This document shows positions 11,377 to 23,689 of a stretch of 64,000 nt of DNA, in pieces. This DNA comes from Puffinus mauretanicus (Eukaryota > Chordata > Aves > Procellariiformes > Procellariidae). A model generated the notes under the pieces. The model was not told the origin of the DNA. It ran no database searches and saw nothing but the letters and a program-made list of their open reading frames with translations. Where the stretch lies: assembly GCA_023333565.1 (NCBI GenBank), contig JAJKFH010003493.1, positions 3,038,001-3,102,000 on the forward strand, written 5' to 3'. Both the position numbers and the translations under genes were made by a program. Position 1 is the stretch's first letter; the number at the start of each line of letters is the position of its first letter.

Positions 11377-14300
11377 CTGCCAGCTAATTAGATACACTAC
11401 AACAACAAAACATAGAAGATCGCTTATCTCATTCCAGAAGATGCCAAGGACGTTAAGGATGTAAATGTCATTGTGTTCAGAAAGAGAGAACTCAAGATGT
11501 TCTGAATGAAAGAGTAAAAAGTGGCTTAGATATGTGAGCTGAAGGAATTTGGTAGGAAATCTCCTGACCAGGAAAGATGACCATGTGCTCAGCTTGAGTT
11601 ATCACTGTTAGTTTGAGACAAAGATGAACCAACATATTCTGTAGCTTCCGTAGGAGGTCACAGGCAGGCTCTGAGAAAATATGTGATTTGGATTAGATAG
11701 CTGTGAGTTTGCTCGGCAGGGGTGTCTGGCTCACAGAAACTAGGTTACTTAGTGGTCCACTTTATTTTAGCGTGAATAAAAATAAGCAATGTAAGTAATG
11801 GAACTGGCTTTGAGGAGAAGAGTGGAGATTTGCTATACTCCCTACTTGCTTGCATCCAGAAGTTCCTATTATCAGTCTCCACTATCCCTTGGAGGAAAAT
11901 GCTGAAAGAGATGGGCAGTGCAGAGAGCAATTTGTTCTTTGCTTTCAGGAAAATTGGCAACACTCAAACCACATCAGCATTCAAAACTGTGAAGCTGGGG
12001 ATGACCTCTATCTGAGAACAGAGTTCATAGCTGAGAGAGAGTCTAAATCTGGCCACTTTGAGGTAGCTAATAGAGCGAACAGCGAACTTTGTGGAAGGAT
12101 TGTGTATCTGTGTGCCAGCCTTCACTGACCCCCACCAGATATTAAAGGAGACAGCAAATTCTTACTTTAGGCCCTGACTTGGCAAAACAGGTTACATTGC
12201 ATTGTTTTCAATTACTCCCATGCTGAAAGCTTAATCTCTTGCTTAAGTGCTTTGTAGACTTGAGCCTGTGGTTCTTTTTGAGATTTGGTTGTAACTTTCT
12301 TGTAATATTTTGCAAGCCATTCATCAACTACACAGATAAAACCTTAACTGTACAACCCACACACAAGGTAGAGAATTTCACACAGCTTTTACACCAGGAA
12401 GCCTGATTCCCGCGACAGGGTGAGCTTTTCTTCCTGACCCTGTGTTACAGCTCTGCTTGTGACATGCCTTTCTCTCTCTTCTTTCCAGGAGTAGTGTAAC
12501 ATGAAGCCCAGGACAGAGAGGCCTGGCAGGAACTCGCAGTCTTTTGACTTGTAAATGCCTCCTTCTTTCAGTAATGTGAAGGTATACTAGCTACAGACAT
12601 AATCCTCTTTCCCCATCTTCCACAATGATTTTGGAAGCTGTTAAATATTTGGTTACATTTGGAAAACACTTTGACATTCTTTGCAGAAAGACACCATAGA
12701 GAAGCGAAGTATCCATATTACTGCTTTATAAAGGACCCCTTTAAACTAATGAGGCATTAATGAATGGACTGGTATGTTGAATCTTTCTCATGTAGCAAGG
12801 GTGCAAAATCATTTCACATAAATTGCAGCCCATTATTATAAATAGTTTGGCATGGGTTTCCCTAGAGGTGGAACTTCAAGCCAAATATACAGCCCCAGCT
12901 GCGGTGACACGTTATGCAGAAACTGTTCCAGGCGCTGTGCTGGAGGAGTTGATGTTGCAGGATAACAGCACAACGGCACGTATTTAGAGCCATCTTACAG
13001 CAGCAATTCTGGTTTATACCGAAGGTCTAAAAAATATCTGTGTGTGCCTGAGCTGAGCAACGTAAGTCTTCCTCCCTCTCATTATTTCCCAATGATTTTG
13101 TACCCGACTTAAACAACTACATTCACTGTATATCAGATTTTAATGATCGAGAAGTCTCTCTGAATTATACTTTCTTATTTTCATAAGAAATAGTTGTGTA
13201 AATTGTTGCTGCGATACTCCCAAAAGTATGAATTTTTCTCTCCTACAGCTGACTTTCAAGGTCTGTGCTAAACTGGAAGCAATATCAGGTATTGCCCAGT
13301 AACTGGTGTCCAAATTGATCCCCAAGGCATATAATTAGATTTAGGTCTCCAGGAGCTTTTGAGGAGAATTTTGCTCTCCTTTAGGTGAATTTTAGGAAGG
13401 TTACACAAATTCTTGAAAAACTGGGGAAAAGGGACAGTCTTTTTTTTGTGTGTGTGTTTGCAGTGACAGTCCGTGCTTACCTGGCTTAAAGCTGCCTACT
13501 CTACTTTTCCAGCGGGCCAACAAACTTCCAGCCTTTGTCTGGCATGCTGACAAATCCCTAGAAATCAGTCTGCCATAGATTTGCCTGGCTTCTACAGAAT
13601 AGTTTCCCATCCTCTTTAAATTCCTGCTGGCTTATCCCTGAGACCAGCTCTGCTGAGCCTTGGTACTCTGCTTGTCCTCAGCAGGAATCCACAACAAAAA
13701 TTTATTTGAGTACCTTCAAATACAGGTGACTGGGAATGATGGCAGCCAGACCTGGTACTGGGTCTCACCTCCTACTGGCAATTCTGCAGGTACGTGTTCC
13801 TCCAAGCAGCATTTTGTTTCTTTTCTTGTTTTCACAGCTGAATCCTGCAATGCACACGTATGGATGGTGTGCGTGTTGGTGTGGCGTGGCAGATGCAGGA
13901 GAGCAGCAGTCAAGGTGGAGACTGTGCATCTTGTAAGGGTGAACAGGGGTATTTTCTTTCATTATATTTTCTTCCTCATAATAAAGGGTCTCGGATATTC
14001 ATGGAATAGGACATCTGTTCTCTTTGCTTTGTAGGAAAGTAGCTAAGTTTCTCCTTTCCTCCATCAACCTCCCAAGACTTGTGTGTGTTTGCATGTGTTA
14101 TTTCACAAATGGCATTTGGACAGACAGTAGGGATAACAATTACTTTTTTTTCTGACTGTAGTTTCTGAGAATGTGTCTGTTGGTATCTGACTGAGAACAG
14201 GTTTTATTTTCCCCCCTAAAGCCTGATATTTAGTGTTACCCTTTCTCACTCCAAAACTGGTTCTGCGGTTCTTTTCTAAGAATTGCTTAGTGCATTCTTT

Positions 14301-14849
14301 CTGCATTTTTTTTAATGACTACCACAGGCTTTTATTAATAACACAGGCATATTAGTCATATTCAATAGAACTTTATGGTAACAGGTCCAATGTCTGATTT
14401 CCAACTAATCTTACTCTGGGTTTATTTGCAGCCTTTAATTTGGTACTTTAAACAAAAAACAAAAGCACCCTATTTGTGCGCATTTTTTGAGTCTTGTACT
14501 CTTGGGACTGAGTTTAGCTCTCAAGTGCTTCCCTGCAACTTTCCCAAAATCCAGTTAAACTTCTGTATTTGGACATAAGTAGAGAATTTGGTCCTCAGTC
14601 ACTATGAGTTATTTTTCTGAACTCTCTTTAGGAGATTCACCTCTTAAAATCTGTTGCCTGACTAACATCTCAGGTCTTCTTTGATGAAGTGCCATCACCC
14701 GGCAATTCACCCGGAAGTGCCATCACTGGAGATTAATGTTACCTTTTTTTGCTTAATAATTTTATTTTGCAATAGATTTTAATGTAAGTAGTCCATTATA
14801 CCCAACATCATGAGCAACTACTGGCTCTGCAAGAGGAGTTTATATGCTG

Positions 14850-15215
14850 CTTTCAGCTGGCCACAGCCGGGAGAGTCCGGGTCTCAGGGCTCTGGGGCCA
14901 CCAGCAGCCCCAATGTCCCCTGGCTGGCCCCCTAGGGCTCCCCCCTACCCTGCCCAGGACCCCATGCCAGCCCCCCCAGGCCATCAGTCCCTGCCCCAGC
15001 GACACCGCAGCAGGGCCGGTCTCCAGCTGCCCATGGCCTGGCCTGGCCGTGGGCCCCGCCGAGCTGGGCCCACCCGCGGGCCCACAGCCTGGCCCAGTTT
15101 AGGCCCGTCCCCAGGGAGGTGCCTGACGCCCGGGGCTGCCCTGGGTGCCCCGCTCCTGGCTGGGGCGGTGGGACGGGCCCTGGCTGCTGGGCCCTGCCCT
15201 GATGGACCCCTGTGA
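14850..15215. other. GC-rich block of unknown origin
   Basis: About 365 bp of very C- and G-rich sequence with abrupt AT-rich borders. I estimate over 70 percent GC. By hand I find roughly 17 CpGs, an observed/expected ratio of about 0.35, so this is not a CpG island. It holds a plus-strand frame of 123 codons (14844-15215) and a minus-strand frame of 140 codons (14932-15354). Both are rich in Gly, Pro, Ala and Arg, as GC-rich DNA gives in any frame. I recognise no domain. It could be part of an unrecognised repeat, an old retrocopy fragment or a GC-biased conversion hotspot. Confidence 0.5.
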
Positions 15216-16294
15216 GAAGCGTTTGGTGTAATTGCTGCTTCTCTGCCTGTTCCTCAAATTTCCCTTCTCGCTGTGAGCTTTGGGAGTCCCTGTTTGCCTC
15301 TGATCGATGGTGTTGGTTCACTGGGTTTCTCCTCAAGTTCCTTGTCTCCTTCACCTGTGCATTTTTTCATGTAGGGGTAATTTAATTGTTGATCAAGTGT
15401 ATTGCACCCATGTTACCTCACATAACTACACTTTGATGTCAGTGAGCCTGGCGCGTAGCACTGGTTACATGTAACGCTGCTTCTTTTTCCAGTGAAGGAA
15501 AAATGCTTTTTCTGGGGGGGAAGGCTCAGTGACTTGTAGCTGAGTAAGTCCAAGTGACGAAGCCTGAAGAATGGTCCCTATAATTATCTAGGGATTTTTT
15601 TCTCCTCTTCTTTTCCTTGCCACACAAACGCTGGTTTCCATTTTCTCTTCACCAGCTGTCTGTCTTTCCAGTGATGCAGAGTGGTTTTTAAAGTAACAGG
15701 GTGATCTATTCATCTGGAAATGTGATCGAAAACAGTTTATGTGTAGTATCTTCTGTCATTTTTGAAGATTGCTCATGATTTTGAGGAAAGGAGGGGAGAG
15801 CTTATGGCTTCTGATGACTTGGAATTGACCAAATGTGTAGTTGATACAGATCTTGCCCTCATAACCATTGAATAAATTGCTATTTTATTTCTTCTCACTT
15901 GTATATAAAGATATTTTACAGATGGTATTTGGTTTAGAGGTAGGGAATGATTTTGCCTGGTGTTTCTGTCTGTCTGCTCTTTTTATTCTCACTATTTGTA
16001 GATCTTTGAATGTAAGTGACAAAGTGTGTATCACAGATTGAGGAGGGATTCCCAAGCCGCCTAAACACCCAGGCTGAAGCACTTAGTGGGAATTCCTCCT
16101 TTTTTTTGTCTTTTCTTTTAAATACAAAATCCTATTGTTCATCTGTGCAGCTATGAATGCACGCCCTAAAAATATCCTGATGGCATTTGTATTAACTTCT
16201 GTGACTGCTTTGGATGGCAGAGGGCAAGCTGTTGCACTGCACCTCTAGGCAGTAACCTGTTTGTATGCGCAAGCAGAGCAGTGGAGGGAGGCTA

Positions 16295-16380
16295 GTTTTT
16301 TTTGTGGTGTGGGTTGTGTTTTGTTTTGGTTTTTTGTGTGGTGTTTTTTTTTGTGTGTGGTTTTTTTTTTTTTGTGTGTG
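16295..16380 (-). repeat. 86-bp pure G/T tract (A/C on minus strand)
   Basis: Every base from 16295 to 16380 is G or T. It includes T8-T13 runs separated by GTGTGTGG and GTGGTG blocks. It is the longest of three similar tracts. On the minus strand it reads as an A-rich sequence punctuated by C, as in decayed retroelement tails or expanded (CA)n/(A)n mixtures. Frames through it encode only Phe, Val, Cys, Leu, Gly and Trp and are not coding. Confidence 0.95.
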
Positions 16381-17472
16381 CCTCTCTATGCCTTTGCTGG
16401 GCTGTTTAATGCGGCTTTGGGTGTGCTTACGGAGAAGTTGGCTCTGCTGACCATCGTTTCCATTGAGGTATCTGAGAGGGCTTTCAGCTGTACAGCTGTG
16501 CTAGCAGAAAATTCACTTTGGGCTTGAAAAGAAGTGGTGTAATTACATGGAAGGAGATCCGGGGGGGGGGTGTGAGTGCCCGTGACTGATGGACATGCTG
16601 GCCCCTGTGCCCGGGCGCCGTGTGGGGTGGCCCTGGGCACCATGTGGAGTGACCTCCAGCTGCAGCAGTGTGCCCCAGCCCCACGGCATCCCATGCCAGC
16701 TTGTGTGGGACAGACTCAGAAGGGTGGAGACTAGATTAGGGTTGAAAATGAGTGATTAGCCCTGAGGGGACTGCATTGAGTCCAGCGCTGCTGAGGCTGT
16801 GCTAGGGAGATAGGCAGTTTGGAGCTGCCACGAGCTGTGGTAGGGACAGTGCAAGCTTTAGCCCCACATCCAGCTGCCTCCTGGTTGAATGGTCCCTGTT
16901 ACCCCACAGCTCTCTTTGGTGACCTACACACTCTTGCCCACACAAAATAACTTTCTACCTTCGGCCTTGCTGCTGTCATATGCCTCAAGCTTTTATCCAA
17001 AACAAAAGTTGCCATTGAAAATCTTTTGGTGAGGAAGACTCATCTCTTGCCTGCCACCCTGGCAGTGCTTCCACGCTGCATTGTAAATGGGCTGTAATAG
17101 GGAGGAAAAAATGCCCTGAAATAATAACAAAATGCTCGCTTCGATATTTTTCTAGTGGGGAGGGAAGGGAAAGGGGAATATGAGTGTTTTGGAAAGTCCC
17201 GCTTCTGCCAGCTTTGTGTCTGTGGCAAGAGAGGTTTTAGACCTTAGTCACAACAGGGGTGAGAAGGGTGGGCAGTGAGCTGCCTTCCCGGGCTGTGCTC
17301 TGTGGGTGGGAGCCAGGAAGCATCCTCCGAGGCACCAGCTCAGCTGGAAGGCTAGGGAACAGGGCTGGGAACAAAGGAGCATCAGCCTGTGCAGACAGGG
17401 AGACAGCCAGCCCATCAGTGAAGGGATTGATTTTTCCCACCAAAAGGTCTTCTTTGTTTTTCCCTTTTTGCT

Positions 17473-17531
17473 AAAGGGAAGAAAAAGGGGGGAAAAAAAA
17501 AAAAAAAGAAAAAAGAAAAAAAAAAAGAAAA
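17473..17531 (+). repeat. 59-bp pure purine tract
   Basis: 59 consecutive purines: G-rich at the start, then A15 followed by A-runs broken by single G. It can form polypurine structures such as triplex DNA. It could be a decayed poly(A) tail, though I see no element body upstream. Confidence 0.9.
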
Positions 17532-17953
17532 CCCACTTATTTAAACATGTTCGGTTTATTTTTCCCCCCCCACTGAAAATATTTCATTTCTATTTTGAGG
17601 AAAAATATAGACAATTTCAGAAAAAATATTTTCTTTACATGCTTTCATTTTGATAAGACCTTTTTTGTAAGAGAGGATGTTTCTGTGTGTGGTATGTGCA
17701 TGTTTATGCATGTGAGAGAGCTTCATCAGCTTCATCTGCCTATAAGTATGAGGGGCTGAGTGCTGTCCAGTTAGGTTCTCCCTCCCTCTGCAAAGCAGGT
17801 AGAAATCATCAATAAAAGGCAGGCTGGCCAGTGCTGCTCTGGGATGATACATGTATGCAATATTTATTGGAGTTGCATGGATCTGACCCTAGGACAAATT
17901 TGCTCCTACCCATTCGTTTTTCAGGGTGTCATTTGCGCTCCTGTTTTTTGTGA

Positions 17954-17993
17954 TCTTTTTTTTCTTTCTTTCTTTTTTTTTCCTTCTTTCTTT
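17954..17993 (+). repeat. 40-bp pure pyrimidine tract with CTTT units
   Basis: Consecutive C and T only, including imperfect CTTT repeats. It is a low-complexity microsatellite about 420 bp downstream of the purine tract at 17473-17531, so the two are complementary in composition. Confidence 0.9.
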
Positions 17994-20046
17994 GCATGTA
18001 TGTATGTGAATTATTTTTGAGCAGGAATTACCTCAAACAGCCCATATTTCTACTACGTTGTAATACACAGACTTGTCAGAGAACGCTGACCACCTTTACT
18101 TCCTTGAAGTCAAGCACAAAGGTGTTCAGGATCTGCTGGAAATCATTGCCTCTCACAAATTTCTTTTGCTTCAAATGTAGCTATGGCATTTTGCTTCACT
18201 GATAACAAAGAAGGGTAATAAAGATACAACTGCAGCCTTCAAGAAAGAGACCGGTAAGCATCGTTGCTTTGAAGAAACTGTTACTTGATGAATTGTACTG
18301 AAAGACTGCAAAGCCTTCTCATTTTAGTTCCCTACACAAAAAAACCAACCCTTTTTGATCTCAAGATTTCTTAATTACTAAAGAAAAAACTACTTACATG
18401 GTCTTTAATTTCTATTTCAAGAATATGCCATTAAAACAACCAACCAAACAAAGAAAAAATCAACTGGAATTATAGGTATGTCAGCTCTTCCACTAGACAT
18501 GCTTCAGAAGCCCCCAAAGACTGGCTGATGTGTAAATACATTTTAGCAAAGACATGAGTAAAAATAGAAGGAAGTCAAGAAATTAACTACTGTTGCTCAG
18601 AAACAATTGGACTAATTAATTGTAAATAAGATGACAAGGCACTGCCTTGGTACATGCAGCAAGGTGCCCCTACGTTGGGACTTGTAGCAGGGCAGCTGGG
18701 GCATGGCTCGGCCAGTCCCTATCACACCCAGCTGCAAGGAGGGAGCTTGGTGCCCCTAAAATAAGGGGCAGAATGAGTAGCTGCCTAAAGCCATAGCAAC
18801 CACTAGGAGAGAGACTTAGGTGGAATTAAAGCCATCTGGATCTGTCATTTAGCCTTTCTGTGAATCAGTTCCCCATCTGTAAAAAGGTGATAATCAGACA
18901 TTTTTCTGTCTGTCTTGCTGCGATTTGAGCTCTTCATAACCAGAGTTCCCCTCTTTGTTCTGCATATCAGGATGGTGCCTTGTACAAAAAAAGTCCTGAT
19001 CTTGTTTGGTGCCTCTAATTATTACCATAATATAAAAAAAAATAGTGAAAGTAAGATTACAACCTCAAGGTCAGCTTCTGCTGTATTACACTCACCCTTT
19101 CCCACTAAAGCCTGCCAGGGTGTTACTGAACACAGAATTTGGCCTTTAAGGTTTCAGTGTACAATATGCACATCTTGTGCTGAGATTAAATATGAATATG
19201 TTTAAAGGTCTGCTTTCAATCCAAATTTTGAGGGCTTGCCAAAGTAGCAGAGATTGAGATAGGATCTTTTGTACTATTAATTGAAGGCTATGCTTTTATT
19301 TCCTTTAAATTTTTTTTAAAGCCTCCCTTCTGTGGTGGAAGATATCTTGCTGCTGCTTGGATTGATTCCAAATACTGTTTTCCCCTTTAGCTAGAGCTGC
19401 AAAATGTAGTGGGTTTGATTCCTTGCTAAGTATCTTTTGTTAAATACTCACAATTCAGAGTTGCAGATACCTTAAGGTGAAAGGGAAACCAGATCAAGAT
19501 GCTATTAGCTGCCACTAGAAAGAAAACATGCCATAATGTCATATGAGTTAATAACTTTAAGTAGCCTGTAAGATGCTGCTGTGGAATTAAATGCTTAACA
19601 ATAATTCAAAAACGGCTTACAGAAATTTAAGAATGTGGATCATTTAGTATAGCTGAAATTATGCTCCTGGCATATATGTATGACACATGAGAGCACTTAC
19701 CTGGAAATTTATTACCCAGCTCTGAGCAAACAAAGCATGACCTACATTTGACTAAAGTCAGCTGTCTCCGGCTAATCCTATGGGCTTCTTTTTATTAATG
19801 TCACAATTGCTAATGTGGTATAACATTGTCATTACTGAATAGCACAGCGGGATAAGCTGCAGCTGTTATTTCTCTTTCTATACCTACTAACTCATTAAAT
19901 TTGAGTTTTGGGGAATACAAATTGTAAAGATATTCAAATTCTGATTGAGAAATGGGACTACTGGGAAATTGACGGTATATAAAGTAAAACTTTGAATCAA
20001 GGATTTTGGTGGTTTTTTATCGGGAAGGTTGGAATATTCCAATTGA

Positions 20047-20088
20047 TTTTTTTTTTTTTTTTTTCCCCTCCTTTTTCTTCCCCCCCTA
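20047..20088 (+). repeat. T18 run followed by pyrimidine tract
   Basis: Eighteen T (20047-20064) followed by C/T-only sequence up to about 20088. It resembles a polypyrimidine tract and is followed by TAG, so a splice-acceptor reading is possible but unsupported. Confidence 0.9.
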
Positions 20089-20587
20089 GTTCCTCGGCAT
20101 TAGGCTCCAAATTAAACCCGAGGTAGAATATCAAGAAAAGTGATAGAAATTATTGCATGGTGGGTACTATTCTTTCTGGTGGAAAGGTAAAATGCAAAGC
20201 TTGTGTAGAGAGAACACTGAATGAATGCGTTTTGTACCAAGAGATCAGTAATACACCAAGTATCCCATTGTTATTTTAAATAGCATAATTTCCTCATCTA
20301 AAATACCTGAAAAGCACTGGAGTTTAAAGACTTTTTTTTTTTTTCCAAACAAACTTTTACAGAATTCTGTAGCATACATAGAGGCAGGTCTTTGGACTTT
20401 GGTATTTCCACAAAAACACACATGGCAGCAAGAACTGACTTCTTCAAGAGGGAAAGGGAAAGTTTCCAACTCGTCTGCTTTAGGACAGAGACACTGGTGT
20501 TCCTTTTTCCTTTAATTGTGGTAGGCTTTTTCTTAGAGCCTTACCTCAGGCTTACTTTCCTCCTCATCCTGATGTCTGGTTGAAAAC

Positions 20588-20612
20588 TTTTTTTTTTTTA
20601 AAAAAAAAAAAA
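20588..20612. repeat. T12-A13 perfect palindromic homopolymer
   Basis: Twelve T directly joined to thirteen A, a perfect inverted repeat with no spacer. It may be two abutting homopolymer tails, a replication-slippage product, or an assembly or sequencing artefact. Confidence 0.9.
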
Positions 20613-20739
20613 TCCAAATTTTAGTGTGGAATCAGCATGAAGCTCCTCTTTCCCTAAGTTTCCTTGCACTTCATTATAGCTTCTACCCAAAATTGTGACT
20701 GCTTATACGACCGTGGGCAGGAATGGCAGTTTCCAAAGC

Positions 20740-20940
20740 GAGGTCTTCCAAGCTGGCTGCAGCATGGTAATGTGGCTGTCGGGGAGGAACAGGGAGGGCG
20801 GGAGGGCAGGCAGCCGTGCAGCCCGCGCACCAGCTCCGCGGGAGCCTGGCCGGGGTAGGAGGAGGCACTGCTGGGGCTTTCCCACACCCCAGCTATTTCC
20901 TGCTTGCCGCGAAGCCAGTGGAAACTGTGTCAGCCAGCGC
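20740..20940. other. GC-rich patch with CpG cluster
   Basis: In 20761-20940 I count 52 C, 70 G and 11 CpG: 68 percent GC and an observed/expected CpG ratio near 0.54. Strand composition is asymmetric, G-rich at 20781-20806 and C-rich at 20881-20890. It contains a G-quadruplex motif. The overlapping frames of 60-94 codons on both strands share no reading frame that looks conserved. It could be a regulatory element; the sequence alone does not show this. Confidence 0.5.
20781..20806 (+). other. G-quadruplex motif
   Basis: Five runs of three or more G are separated by loops of seven, one, one and one bases. This satisfies the standard G3+N1-7 pattern. It lies inside the GC-rich patch at 20740-20940. 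Confidence 0.7.
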
Positions 20941-22610
20941 AAAGTTAGGTCAGTGCTCAGGCCGCAGGGTGGATTTTAATGGAGCTAAGCTGATGGTCGC
21001 AGCTGAGGACCTGGCCATTAATTTCCATTCTATTGTTACAGTGAACAGATTTATAAGCTAAATTCAGTGCATGATCTATTGCTGTATTATGGTTTTCAAG
21101 GGGTGTAAACCCCTTGACTTTCATAGATAAACCTGGAAAAAGACAACGGTGTTTAAGGGAAAAAAACCAAGGGACGTGGGGGAAGGGGGGACCTGAAAAC
21201 TGGTGTATGATCTTGTAATTGTGGTGAGAAATACATGGTAGTTGGGCTACTACAGAAGCTTGGTTGAATCTCAATTCCTCAAATCCTGCATTCTTTAGAT
21301 AAGTTGGAATAAAAATGATCTCTTAGGCATTCATGCACTTAATTACATTCTCTCCTCCTCCCTCCCCTGCCAACAACAAAAAAAAACTGTTAACCTCTAC
21401 ACTCATGTTGAAAGGGTGATGTCAGCTTCTAGGCTGTTGCTGACTACTCCTGGGGATAGGTGGTCACACCTACAGTAGATGCTCTCCACTCAGTACGTGA
21501 AGGACATAGGTGCTCTGTAATGTCAATGAACTTAAAAAAATTGGGAAGCAGTATGGAGAGGAGGGGACTTGAACTCAGATGTCATAGCTACAGAGGTCGG
21601 ATAATGCACTGAGCACTCTTTGCAGGTTATGGATGGAATTTGTTCATGGGAATTCTCTGGAATATAATGTCTGTGATCTCTATGATCATTGTAAATACCA
21701 TTCTCTATCCTCCTAAAATTTCCCTTTCTGCAACAGTGTTCCTTTTTGTTTTGCTCCTAAGACTTGATCAAGTCATCTTCAGATTTCCCAGAAGTGAAGC
21801 CTTTTCCCCCACCTTCTTTTCTTGCATGAACTTGATCTCATGTGAGCCTACCCTCTCATGTTCAGAAAGCCCCATCCCAGTTGCCTTCTTGATCTGCCTG
21901 TTAACTACTTCCACAAGCTGCAACCACTGCTCTAATAGACTAGCTTTTAAAAATTGGGCTGGATGAGGGAGCCTGGGGACCATAGAGGATAGTGTGGAGC
22001 ATAAGGGAGGAGATGCTGAGACTGCTTGTAGAGCGAGGTTGGCCCACAGTGTGAGGAATTGTGTGTATTATGGGAGGAGAGGCTGCGCAGAATGATTCAT
22101 ATGGGAAATATGCCATGACCACACTGAAACAACATCAGCTCAATCTGATGGGATTTGTAGTAAGAAGCAGTGCTTTTTCCCTTTTATTAGGTGGCTTGTG
22201 GTGTATACGAGTAAGCTTGAGGCCTCAGCTTAATGCTTGGGGAGCTGGTGCCCACCACAGGCATTGGCATTCCTGTAGGAGAAGGACTTAGTGAGCTGAG
22301 AGTCCCCCCAGGGTATGACTTGGGAACAGAATGGCATGTAGAAGTTCTCATTGCTTTGCTTGCTCTGTGGAAAATGAGGATTTTGGAAACATAAACATAG
22401 GATTTCTAATGCATAATACAAATAAATATATTCAAAAATGAGTTAAATATACTAAAAAAAAAAGTTAATTATTGGAGGCTTTTTTAACAGCAAATGCTAC
22501 AGAATTTATGTTAGTTAGCCATATGGCTGTATACGGGAATTAGCTTACACGATGCTTTGTAAGACACAATCTCCTCAGGATACACGAATGCTTCTCTCCC
22601 TCCCCCCTTG

Positions 22611-22650
22611 TTTTTCCTTTCCTTTCCCTTCCCTCTTTTTTTTTTTTTTT
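22611..22650 (+). repeat. 40-bp pure pyrimidine tract
   Basis: C/T-only sequence of CCTTT/CCCTT units ending in T15. A nearly pure pyrimidine stretch at 22591-22609 precedes it, separated by a single G. Confidence 0.9.
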
Positions 22651-23648
22651 AATTTTAAATCTCCCTGCTTCTCCCATTTCCTGCCTCACATTGTTACCGA
22701 AAACGAAGCAAGAGCATTCCTATGCATCAAACAAAAAGCGGTTCACTGATGGTGCCTGAACATGGAAACACACTCTGCCTCTCGACTTTCATGTGGGTCT
22801 TAGGCTGAAGAAAATAGACTGTACAGGTCAGTCATGAAATGAACAGGTCTCATGTCATCCTTTTCCCACCCGTGCTGTAGGACTATTTCTCTTAGAGCAG
22901 TTTCTCCACCAAATGAGCCCTTTCCCTTCCCTCTGATTAGTAGTTTGCTCCCTCTGTCTGTAACAATTGATAAAGCAAGGGCAACAGCAGAGCCAGGTTT
23001 GAAAGCATTATTTGGGATCTTGAGATGTGGCTATAGGGGAATGTATGATTGCTCATGAGTTTCTGATCATCAGAATAAAAGTTACTAAGAACAGAAATCC
23101 CTGTGAGCTTGGCTTAATCTTCCTGAGAGACAAAGCACTGAATGATCAACTTATTTCTAGTTTGTGCAATTTCAGACTTGGGAAACCTTGTGGATAACCG
23201 GACAATTGCCTGACAAAGGCATAAAGTTCAAAAAGCTAAAAACTTTTAGGGAAAGCGCACTCCTTTTGCATACAAAAAAATAGTGAGCATTTATTTTTTC
23301 CTTTTTTGACAAGATTTTCTAAGTTCTTACTTTTTAGGGGAGGAGATGAGGTTAGTTCACTTCCTTTTTCCTGCTGTCTGCTATCCACAGTATTTGACTT
23401 CCACAAAGTCTATGTGGGCTAAATGAGGAACTTTGAAAATGGGCTATCAATGCAACCCTGGGAAAGATGCTGGAGGTAGACACGTCTGCCTGCCTACCTT
23501 CTGAAATACGGTTCCTTTGCTTGTAGTTATTTTAGGGAAGGTCATATTTTTTTCTGCCACCTCTCCTTCCTTTCCTGTGGCCTAGTTGCCACTGAAGCAG
23601 CTCGAATATGTGTCCTCTGCCTGCTAATTTTCTCATGCTAATGTGGGG

Positions 23649-23689
23649 AAAAAAAACCCCTAACACCAACAAACAAACAAAACCACACA
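23649..23689 (+). repeat. A/C-rich tract
   Basis: Only A and C apart from one T at 23661, including imperfect CAAA units. It has the same composition as the G/T tracts at 8102, 11328 and 16295, in the opposite orientation. Confidence 0.85.

Larger units (their letters stand above)
5968..14849. other. Unique non-coding DNA
   Basis: No supported gene. All open frames are short, and none has a recognisable domain. Low-complexity sub-features are listed separately: a TG run at 6511-6530 and pure G/T tracts at 8102-8134 and 11328-11376. Two short segments (8604-8678 and 13726-13789) have splice-like borders; they are discussed under findings and rejections and are not called as exons. Confidence 0.65.
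15216..20739. other. Unique non-coding DNA with low-complexity tracts
   Basis: No supported gene. The region holds several simple-sequence tracts listed separately (pure G/T, purine, pyrimidine, and T/A runs). A ten-base G run lies at 16561-16570. The remainder is AT-rich with many stops in all frames. Confidence 0.65.

Noticed and set aside
12490..12552. Segment after a strong acceptor (CTCTCTTCTTTCCAG)
   Set aside because: All three frames close within a few codons, so it cannot be an internal coding exon; no evidence for a non-coding transcript.
13726..13789. 64-nt exon candidate ending in a perfect CAG/GTACGT donor
   Set aside because: The acceptor side (TTCAAATACAG) has a poor pyrimidine tract, and the length is short and not a multiple of three. 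There is no protein match I recognise and no partner exon.
14844..15354. Possible genes of 123 (+) and 140 (-) codons
   Set aside because: Both are Gly/Pro/Ala/Arg-rich, as any frame in such GC-rich DNA would be; they overlap on opposite strands and have no recognisable domain. Kept only as a finding about composition.
16261..16527. 88-codon plus-strand frame resembling a membrane protein
   Set aside because: Its hydrophobic Phe/Val/Cys/Leu stretch is the translation of the 86-bp pure G/T tract, a low-complexity artefact.
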